From: Engelhardtia mirabilis
Lineage (GTDB): Bacteria; Planctomycetota; UBA1135; GCA-002686595
Assembly (NCBI GenBank): GCA_007751255.1
Contig: CP036296.1
Coordinates: 4,898,001-4,962,000, forward strand
Direction: 5' to 3'
Length of the DNA: 64,000 nt
Shown: in pieces, positions 35,290 through 43,522 of the stretch
Numbering within the stretch: the first letter of the stretch is position 1
Layout of the letters: each line of letters opens with the position of its first letter
Translations under genes and position numbers: made by a program
Notes under the pieces: generated by a model
Databases searched by the model: none
What the model saw: the letters and a program-made list of their open reading frames with translations, nothing else
What the model was told of the DNA's origin: nothing

Positions 35290-35898
35290 ATGCCTGGCAC
35301 TTCGGACGGACCGCATTCGGGCTCGCCATCGCTGATCGACCGCACTCGCGCGGGCGACTCTGCGGCGGCGCGACAACTCGTCGAGCGCCACCAGGGAATC
35401 CTGCGTGAGATGGCGCACCTGTGCCTGGGCGCCAGGAACCGACTACGCGACGACTGGGAGTCGGTCGACGTCGCGCAGGAGGCCGCCCTGCGAATCTGTC
35501 GCTCATCGACGGAGTTCCGCGGGATGACCGAGGCCCAATTCCTCGCCTGGGCGCGAACCGTGGTGCGCTCGGTGGTCACGGACGCCGGTCGCCGCCGAGC
35601 TGCGGCGAAGCGCGACGCCGAGCGCCTCGGCGCAAGTGAGGGGGAATGGGTCCTGGGCGACGCTCATGCGACAACCCCCACGCCGAGCCAGGTAGCCATG
35701 GGCGCCGAGGCGGCCGAGAAGTTCCTCTCGGCGCTAGCTCGACTGCCCGAGCACGAATCCGAGCTGATCGTCCTTCGCAAGCTCTGCGGTTGCACTTTCG
35801 AGGAGATCGCCGACGAGCTGGACACCGGCACAGCCGCGAGGGCCCGCGCCCGGTTGGCGCGGGCCCTCGGAAATCTCGCCAAGGAGCTAGATCTTTGA
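35290..35898 (+). CDS. ECF-type RNA polymerase sigma factor
   Basis: 202 residues from ATG 35290. Region 2: 'LIDRTRAGDSAAARQLVERH', 'WESVDVAQEAALRICRSS' and 'FLAWARTVVRSVVTDAGRRR'. Region 4: 'LARLPEHESELIVLRKLCGC' and 'TFEEIADELDTGTAARARAR', with the helix-turn-helix near the end. It is transcribed away from the Ser/Thr kinase gene, which may phosphorylate it or its partner. No anti-sigma gene is adjacent. The start codon is leaderless-looking, with no purine-rich site before it. The 3' end contains a strong hairpin at 35837-35869. Confidence 0.9.
   Translation: MPGTSDGPHSGSPSLIDRTRAGDSAAARQLVERHQGILREMAHLCLGARNRLRDDWESVDVAQEAALRICRSSTEFRGMTEAQFLAWARTVVRSVVTDAGRRRAAAKRDAERLGASEGEWVLGDAHATTPTPSQVAMGAEAAEKFLSALARLPEHESELIVLRKLCGCTFEEIADELDTGTAARARARLARALGNLAKELDL
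35837..35869. terminator. Hairpin embedded in the end of the sigma coding region
   Basis: Stem CGAGGGCCCGCGCC / GGCGCGGGCCCTCG (14 bp, perfect) with a CGGTT loop, inside the codons for the Ala/Arg-rich C-terminus. The convergent gene ends at 35906, only 7 bp after this gene's stop. The hairpin may act as a shared terminator. Confidence 0.5.
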
Positions 35899-35905
35899 GC
35901 CTCGG

Positions 35906-37063
35906 TCAGGGAAGAACCGTGACGGAATCCTGATCGAAGTTGCCAGCGTCGCAGTTGTCGAAGCAGCCCGCTGAGTAGTTGACCTCGACCTTGAAGTACT
36001 GCGTCCCCGAGAAGGCGAACTGCGGTACGACGATCGAACAGTTGAAGGTCTTCTGTTGGCCGGGCGCGAGTTGGCCGCTCGAGTTGAAATGGATGGGCAA
36101 GATCGGGTTTCCGAACTGCCCCTTCCCGGGGTTGGGCACCATCGCCGACAGGAAGCAGACGTCGTCCGACACGGCGTTCCCGTTGTTCCTGACCCGAACC
36201 TGCCAACTCGCAGAGCTGCCCTTCCAAACGGTGCCAGGGGCATTGATCACGTCGAATTCCAGATCCCAGTAGGCCGCGTCGACGGTGATCGAGGCGCTCG
36301 CGCAGTCGTTGGAGGGCTTGCAATCGGGCAACAGCGAACAGGCCGTGGCGATCCGCGTCGACGCGCCGCCGCAGGAGACCGGCACGGGAGGGGTATTCAC
36401 GAGTACGGTAGCGGTGGCCGTGCCCCCCGGAGGCGCACTGACAGTCGCGCTCCCACAAATCCCATCGATGCAGACCTGGAGGATCGGACTCGCGAACGCC
36501 GGTCCGTTGTTGCGGTAGGTCACGACGTAGGGATCAGGAATGTTGTCGCCTCCGATCGGCGAGCCGGTCACGGACAGGACTTCGATCTCGGCCTCGAAGA
36601 ACCCGACCTTCAGCTCCAGGGCATTCGAGAAGCGCCACTCGAGACCATTCGTCGAGACGTACTGCGCGAAGGCCTCCGAACCCGCCGGGATGCCGAACGG
36701 GACGTTCAGGAGCCAATCGGCCTCGGTCTTGAACGAGCCGAACAGAAACAGCGACGAGTCGAGCAGCAGAGTGCCCTGCACCGGCAGCTCGAAGGGGATC
36801 ACCGCCGGTCCAGCGGCCAGGTACAGCCCGTGGATCCAGCTCTGAGGTGCGTTCGGCCCGACGAGGTTCACGGCGTTCCCGAGCACCGGGTACTGGAAGG
36901 GGAACTCAGTCCCGAGCTCCAGCGGGTTCAGGGCCAGGGGCGGCGGCGGGTGCAGCGCGTCGACGTCCGCAAGGAAGCACTGGGCATGGCCCTGGGCGGC
37001 CAAGAGCGAGAGGGTGAGGGCGAGCGGGCCGAGGTGGCCCGTGGCAGCGGCGGTGGATCGCAT
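35906..37063 (-). CDS. Secreted protein with CARDB-like beta domains
   Basis: 385 residues from ATG 37063, with AAGGAG seven bases upstream, which settles the start. The signal peptide is LGPLALTLSLLAAQGHAQ. The mature part is beta-rich. Two domains have a Cys-bracketed pattern: 'PYVVTYRNNGPAFASPILQV' followed by CIDGICG, and 'SASWQVRVRNNGNAVSDDVC'. Both resemble CARDB-type (R/YxNNG) domains. The C-terminus has 'CFDNCDAGNFDQDSVTV'. No catalytic motif is visible. It is probably an extracellular or surface protein of unknown function. Confidence 0.8.
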   Translation of the reverse strand: MRSTAAATGHLGPLALTLSLLAAQGHAQCFLADVDALHPPPPLALNPLELGTEFPFQYPVLGNAVNLVGPNAPQSWIHGLYLAAGPAVIPFELPVQGTLLLDSSLFLFGSFKTEADWLLNVPFGIPAGSEAFAQYVSTNGLEWRFSNALELKVGFFEAEIEVLSVTGSPIGGDNIPDPYVVTYRNNGPAFASPILQVCIDGICGSATVSAPPGGTATATVLVNTPPVPVSCGGASTRIATACSLLPDCKPSNDCASASITVDAAYWDLEFDVINAPGTVWKGSSASWQVRVRNNGNAVSDDVCFLSAMVPNPGKGQFGNPILPIHFNSSGQLAPGQQKTFNCSIVVPQFAFSGTQYFKVEVNYSAGCFDNCDAGNFDQDSVTVLP

Positions 37064-37456
37064 GGATGTCTCCTTGTTCGATTCGGGGCGGCCTCCAGGG
37101 CCGATCACCCGCCTGGACGCCATCCAGGTCTGCGCGTACGCACGACCTCGAGAAAATCGGATCCACCGGCCCACCAACGGGGCGTCTGCGGGTCCGCGCG
37201 GGCTCGAATCCAATCGCCGCGTCCACGCGTGTCTTGCCTCCGCCCCTGAGCGGGACACGGTCCGGGACATGCCAAATTCCCGATTCCGCATCGCTCGGTC
37301 CGAGCGCAACAGTCGATGCCGGACCCCGCCCATGGGCGCGACCACGGAACGCCGACTCGCTAGCGGCTACTCGCGATCCTGCGAGCGGCCTCTGCCACGG
37401 CTGCAACGACGAGGAAGAAGCCGCTCGTCAGCTGAGGGACTGATCCCTGAGCCCGT
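37064..37456. other. Intergenic stretch, promoter region of the secreted protein gene
   Basis: About 390 bp between the start of the CARDB-like gene and the end of the TPR-CHAT gene, both on the minus strand. No gene is supported. It should contain the terminator of the CHAT operon and the promoter of the secreted protein. Confidence 0.5.
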
Positions 37457-40267
37457 TCAAGCAGGACAAACCCGCAGCCCGTCGCCGACCAGGGCGAAGG
37501 GGGCCCAGGCCAGGGGACTGGCGCCGCCGGCCAGGGTTTCACGTTGGGCGCCGGCGAGGGCGCGGCGGGCGGACTCGCCCTGGGCCAGGCGGCGGTAGAA
37601 GCGGCTCATCAGTTCGGCGGTGGGGTCGTCGAGGACGGGCCACAGGCTGCCGAGGACGGCGCCGACGCCGGCGTCGAAGAGGGCGCGTTGGAGGCCGAAG
37701 AGCTCTTCGCCGGCGAGGCGGACCTGGCGGCTGGTCTCGCAGCCGCTGAGCACGACCAGGTCCACGTCGATCTCCATCGCGCGCAGGTCGAAGGCGGTCA
37801 GGAAAGTTCCGCCGAGGTCGAGGCCGGAGAACAGGGGGTGGTCGGCACGGAAGCTGCCGTGGGCGCCGATGTGGAGCAGGGACGCGGAACACCCCTGGGC
37901 CAGGCGGCCGCGCAGGTCGGTGGGCTCGAGGGCCTCGACGCGGTTGCCATAGTGCTGGGCGGCGGCGTCCGCCTCGCGCGCGATGCGCGGGGCGCGGGCG
38001 TCCTCGGTTCCGACGATCAGCACGCCGCGCTGGGGCTCGCTCGCCGAGGCCCGCCGGCGTCGATCGGCGAGCAGGCCGAGGCTGGGCGAGTAGCTGACCT
38101 CGCAGCGCACCACGAGGGGCTCGCCGCCCACGTTCATGGCGTGGAAGGGCAGGCCGTGCAGACCGCCGTAGGGCACGATCACCAGCGGGCCGCCGTCGAG
38201 GTCGCCGACCAAGGGCGCGAGCAGCAGCTCGCCCAGGGCCGACAGGATCGAGTCGAAGGAGCGGCGCAGGCGACGCTCTTGCCGGGCGAGGTACTCGCTG
38301 CCCAGTTGGTACTTGTGGATCTGGACCCGCAGCCGGTCGCGCAGGGCGGCGATCTCGTCCAGGGTCGCGCTCAGGGGCACCTTGCGCAGTCCGCGGTCGT
38401 CAACCACCAGGGCCGCCGCGCCGCGCGCCGAGACCAGGTACACGAGCAGCGTCTCGCCCTCCTCGCGGCAGGCCAGGAGCCCGTCGAGGCGCTCCTCCTG
38501 CGCCGGCCTCGAGGGAGCCCGGCTGGCCGAGCGCTCCGCGCGCAACAGGGCCCGCTCGCAATTGGTCAGCTCGACATCCGTGGGCACGCCGCCCGCCGCC
38601 GGGCGCGCGAGCTCGGCGTCGAGGCGTCGGGAGAGCATCCAGTCCATGCGCTCGCGCAGCTCGCGCGCGTCGGCCGAGTCCTCGCGTCGGCGATCCTCCC
38701 GGCGGCTGCGACCCCGGCCGGCCTCCAGGACCCGCAGGGCCTCGCGCACCTCGAGCGCGGTCCCCGACTCGAGCAGGTTCCAGGCCAGGTTCTCGAACAG
38801 CGCGTGGCGACCGCGGAAGTAGGCGATGCGCGCGTCGGCGCCCAGGACCTCGGCGTAGCTCGACTCGACCACCGTGATCGCGTCCTGCAGGGCGCGGCGC
38901 TCCTCCGCGGCGCGGCCCAGGCGGCGGTGGATGCCCGCCTCGACCTGGTGGGCCTCGATCCGCACCAGGGCGTCCAGGGGCGAGTGTGCCTCGCGGGCGA
39001 GCAGGGCGTGGACCGCGGAGACCGCCTCGTCCGCGCGTCCGACGGCCGCCAGAGCGCGGATGCGAACCACGCCGGCCAGGTCCGCGAGCAGGTGATGGCG
39101 CTCGCGCTTCAGCTCGGCCAGGGCGTCCTCGACGATCGGCAGGGCCTGTTCGGCGGCGCCCGCGTCGAGCAGCAGCGCGGCCCGGTGCACGGTCAGCGCA
39201 GCCAACTGCACCTGATTGCCGAAGGCCGCGAAGAACTCCTCGGCCTGGTCCATGTCGCGCACCGCGCCGGCCACGTCGCCGACGCGCTCGCGCGCCAGTC
39301 CCGACAGGGACAGGGCCCGGCCCAGCTCCAGCTCGTAGCCGCTGGCGCGGAAGCCGATCGCGGCGCGCTCCGCGCACTCGAGGGCGTCGTACCAGGCGTC
39401 CAGGCGGAAGTGGATCTCCGCCAACTCGAGGTCGCACTCGGGCACGCCCGTGGGTCGCGAGGTCTCGAGGTACAGGCGCCGCGCTTGCTCGAGCTCGAGG
39501 ATCGCCGCCGCGAAGCGTCCCTGGCGCGCGTCGAGCGCCGCCAGGCTGTGGTCGCAGTCGGCCACGTGGGCCTCGAGCCCGGCCGCCTGCCAGGCTTCGC
39601 GCGCACCGCGGTAGCGCAGCTCCGCCGACGACAGGCGACCGCCGTCCCGATCGAGGTTGGCCAGGCTGAAGGTCGCAAAGGCGCCGCCGACCTCGTCGCC
39701 GCAGGCTTCGAAACGCGAAAGGGCCGTGGCGTAGCAATCGGCAGCCAGCAGCAGCTCGCCGCAGCGCAGGCGCACGTTGCCGAGGTTGACCTCGAGCTGC
39801 GCCAACAGGCGCTGTTCGCCGCGACGGTCGAAGATCTCGCGCGCCTGCTCTCCCACCGCCAAGGCCCGCTCGACCTTCCCGGCGCGGTGCAACACGTCCA
39901 CCATGCTGCGCAGCACCCGCGCGAGCTGCTCCTCGTCGCCGAGGTCCGTGTAGAGACCGGCCGCCTCTTCGTAGTCGCACAGGGCGGCCTCGCTCTGGCC
40001 GTTCATGTGGAAGGCCGCGGCCCGACCGCGCAGGCCCAGGGCGCGCCGCCCGGGCACGAGCTCCACCGCTCGCATCAGGGCCTGCGCCGCCTCGAGCGCC
40101 GTGGGCGGAGCCGAGCGCACCCGTTGGTCGACCTCGGCCTTCAGCCGCTCCACGACGATCTCGCGCTCGGGCAGGGGCAAACGGGCGAACTGGCCCCACT
40201 CGGGGGCTTCGCCTCTTCGCGCCAGCAGGGTCAGCGCGAAGTCATCGAGCGGAGCGGGAACGGTCAA
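37457..40267 (-). CDS. TPR-CHAT caspase-like protease, cytosolic
   Basis: 936 residues from TTG 40267, which overlaps the TGA of the anti-sigma-like gene (TTGA). About 500 residues of TPR-like helices come first ('LGNVRLRCGELLLAADCYAT', 'VLRSMVDVLHRAGKVERALA'). The CHAT domain then has the catalytic pair His803 in 'LLHIGAHGSFR' and Cys843 in 'VVLSGCETS', with the usual 'IVPYGGLHGLPFHAM' before them. There is no signal peptide or membrane helix, unlike the paralogous gene at 18604-21405. It is the last gene of a sigma / anti-sigma-like / CHAT operon and is likely to process its neighbour. Target cleavage is an inference. Confidence 0.9.
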   Translation of the reverse strand: MTVPAPLDDFALTLLARRGEAPEWGQFARLPLPEREIVVERLKAEVDQRVRSAPPTALEAAQALMRAVELVPGRRALGLRGRAAAFHMNGQSEAALCDYEEAAGLYTDLGDEEQLARVLRSMVDVLHRAGKVERALAVGEQAREIFDRRGEQRLLAQLEVNLGNVRLRCGELLLAADCYATALSRFEACGDEVGGAFATFSLANLDRDGGRLSSAELRYRGAREAWQAAGLEAHVADCDHSLAALDARQGRFAAAILELEQARRLYLETSRPTGVPECDLELAEIHFRLDAWYDALECAERAAIGFRASGYELELGRALSLSGLARERVGDVAGAVRDMDQAEEFFAAFGNQVQLAALTVHRAALLLDAGAAEQALPIVEDALAELKRERHHLLADLAGVVRIRALAAVGRADEAVSAVHALLAREAHSPLDALVRIEAHQVEAGIHRRLGRAAEERRALQDAITVVESSYAEVLGADARIAYFRGRHALFENLAWNLLESGTALEVREALRVLEAGRGRSRREDRRREDSADARELRERMDWMLSRRLDAELARPAAGGVPTDVELTNCERALLRAERSASRAPSRPAQEERLDGLLACREEGETLLVYLVSARGAAALVVDDRGLRKVPLSATLDEIAALRDRLRVQIHKYQLGSEYLARQERRLRRSFDSILSALGELLLAPLVGDLDGGPLVIVPYGGLHGLPFHAMNVGGEPLVVRCEVSYSPSLGLLADRRRRASASEPQRGVLIVGTEDARAPRIAREADAAAQHYGNRVEALEPTDLRGRLAQGCSASLLHIGAHGSFRADHPLFSGLDLGGTFLTAFDLRAMEIDVDLVVLSGCETSRQVRLAGEELFGLQRALFDAGVGAVLGSLWPVLDDPTAELMSRFYRRLAQGESARRALAGAQRETLAGGASPLAWAPFALVGDGLRVCPA

Positions 40268-40920
40268 CGGGGCTGGAGGTCGACATCCTGAACGACGATC
40301 CGCGTCGCGTTGGCGGCGATCACCAGCGAGAACCGGTCGGGCGCCACCGATGCGAAGCGGAACTCCCCGGTGACCAACAGGTCCGTGGCCTGGGCGCAGT
40401 CGGGTCCGTAGAGGTAGACGTCCCCGTCCCCGAGCCCCGGGGCGTCCGGATCTTCCGGAAGCACCTGTCCGAGGAGTGCTCCCGATTCGAGCAGGGTCAG
40501 GTCGATCTCGTAACCCGCGGTTCGGTAGAGCTGGGGCGGATTCGAGGCGGCGGAGGACCGCACCGCAGGCACGGCCTCGCTGCGAGGCATCAGCACGGCG
40601 ATGAGGTCTCGCCAACCGGACTTGATTGAGCCCTCGCCCGAAGTGGCGCCCTGTCCCAAGGGCACCGGCGCACCCAGGGCCCGCGCCGCCCCGACGGTGG
40701 CCGCCGAGGCCGGCTCGAGGGGCAGGGAGCGCAGGTCCCCCACCAGGGTCGACAGGAAAGCGAGCCGCTGGTCGCAGCGGGGACAACCGCCATCGACGTG
40801 TTGTCTGCGGGCGCTCGCAGCGGCCGCTGCGCCACTTGCGGAGCCTTCAACAGGATCGAGCCCGGCGCCTCCAGCGGGATCGAACAGGGCGACGAGGTCT
40901 TCGAGGCTGGGGCAGTTCAT
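40264..40920 (-). CDS. Soluble anti-sigma-like protein with a His-Cys-Cys motif
   Basis: 218 residues from ATG 40920 with GGAG six bases upstream. The N-terminal part has His41, Cys46 and Cys49 ('QHVDGGCPRC'), similar to the zinc-binding anti-sigma (ZAS) H-x3-C-x2-C motif but with four residues after the His. Cys3 may be the fourth ligand. The C-terminal part is beta-rich ('IDLTLLESGALLGQVLPED', 'RFSLVIAANATRIVVQDVDL'). No membrane helix is visible, so both domains are cytosolic. It sits between the sigma and CHAT genes. The anti-sigma role is likely from motif and position but not proven. Confidence 0.75.
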   Translation of the reverse strand: MNCPSLEDLVALFDPAGGAGLDPVEGSASGAAAAASARRQHVDGGCPRCDQRLAFLSTLVGDLRSLPLEPASAATVGAARALGAPVPLGQGATSGEGSIKSGWRDLIAVLMPRSEAVPAVRSSAASNPPQLYRTAGYEIDLTLLESGALLGQVLPEDPDAPGLGDGDVYLYGPDCAQATDLLVTGEFRFASVAPDRFSLVIAANATRIVVQDVDLQPR

Positions 40921-41014
40921 CGGTTCTCCGCCGACGAGAGGGTGCCACCCGGAGGCGAGATACCCGCAGTCCGCGATTCTGTGGACAGCGCGGACCGTTG
41001 CTCGGCTTCGGGAT

Positions 41015-41566
41015 TCACAGGTCGGGATCCAGGACTCGCGCCAGCTTGGCGAGGCAACGCGCGCGGGTCGGGCCGATGCTGCCGACGGCCATCCCGAGCT
41101 GCTCCCCGACGCTGGCGTAGGACGCCTCCTCGCCGGATCCGAACAGGGCCAGCAGCAGTTCCCGGCAGGGTGAGCCCAGTCGGTCCAGACCCGCACGCAC
41201 GCCGAGGACCCGCTCGGCCCGTATGGCGAGATCCTGGGGCTGCTCGGGTTCGATCTCGGAGCGGTCTTCGCTCGCCAGCTCTTCCACGTCGCGCCTGCTG
41301 CGGGCCCTGCGCCGCGCGCGGCGGCCTTCTCGAATGGCCGTGGTCGCGACCCAACCGACGATCGCACCGGGCGAGCGGACACCGTCCATGTGTCGGTGCA
41401 GGATCATCCACGCGGCCTGCTCGGCGTCGTCGGCCTCGTCGCCCGAGATGCCGGCCGAGAGCACGGCGAAGTGCACCCCATCGGCACAGCGATCGACCAA
41501 GGCCGACCAGGCGCGCCCGTCGCCCGAGCGCGCGCGCTCGAAGAGCTCCTCGACTGTCTGACTCAC
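41015..41566 (-). CDS. ECF-type RNA polymerase sigma factor
   Basis: 183 residues from GTG 41566. Region 2 is 'LFERARSGDGRAWSALVDRC', 'DADDAEQAAWMILHRHMDG'-like sequence and 'AIVGWVATTAIREGRRARRR'. Region 4 is 'LDRLGSPCRELLLALFGSGE' and 'ASYASVGEQLGMAVGSIGPT'. The sigma is more divergent than the other two. It heads the operon with the anti-sigma-like gene (94 bp gap) and the TPR-CHAT gene. The region-2 wording is approximate where the motif is divergent. Confidence 0.88.
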   Translation of the reverse strand: MSQTVEELFERARSGDGRAWSALVDRCADGVHFAVLSAGISGDEADDAEQAAWMILHRHMDGVRSPGAIVGWVATTAIREGRRARRRARSRRDVEELASEDRSEIEPEQPQDLAIRAERVLGVRAGLDRLGSPCRELLLALFGSGEEASYASVGEQLGMAVGSIGPTRARCLAKLARVLDPDL

Positions 41567-41692
41567 GATCGGCGCAGCCTAGCGCGGCGGGCCACACCAA
41601 TCAGCGGGCCAAGCCGAGGGAAATCGGCCCGGGCGCCCACATCGAGGCCGGTCAAGCCCCGTGCGACCCGGTCCGACTCCTCGATCGACGCT

Positions 41693-43111
<1,419 letters not shown>

Positions 43112-43437
43112 GGCGAGGCGGCGGAATTCAGTCCGAGGGGCCGACGGAGGCGCTCGCGGCGAACGTGCGAAGTGCGCGACGGCTAGGGCGCAGCGGCCCG
43201 GGGAAGCAGTCTATACGACCACCCCACACCGGCCGGCCCGGCCGAGGGGCGGCACCCGAGCACCGTGGTCCGTGGGTTGGACGGGGAGTCGGCCGGGCCC
43301 CCGATGCGGACATCCGGGCGGCCGATACCGACCTCAACTTTCGCAGTCGTTACAGGAGCAGCGCGCAGCTCGTTCCCCGCGCCGGTCGCGCCCTGGCCGC
43401 TGGCGGGACACCCGAGATTCGAGCGGCGGCCCCGAAC

Positions 43438-43476
43438 GGCGGACGGGCGGGCCATTGACGTCCCCGCCCGTCCGCC
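43438..43476. terminator. Hairpin downstream of the Kelch-like gene
   Basis: Perfect 14-bp stem GGCGGACGGGCGGG / CCCGCCCGTCCGCC with an 11-base loop, 47 bp past the stop at 43523. The rest of the 43112-43522 gap has no supported gene and should contain the subtilase promoter. Confidence 0.65.
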
Positions 43477-43522
43477 CTCGCTCCTCAGTTCGGCAGGGCA
43501 TCGACTGCCCGAGCGCCGGGTG

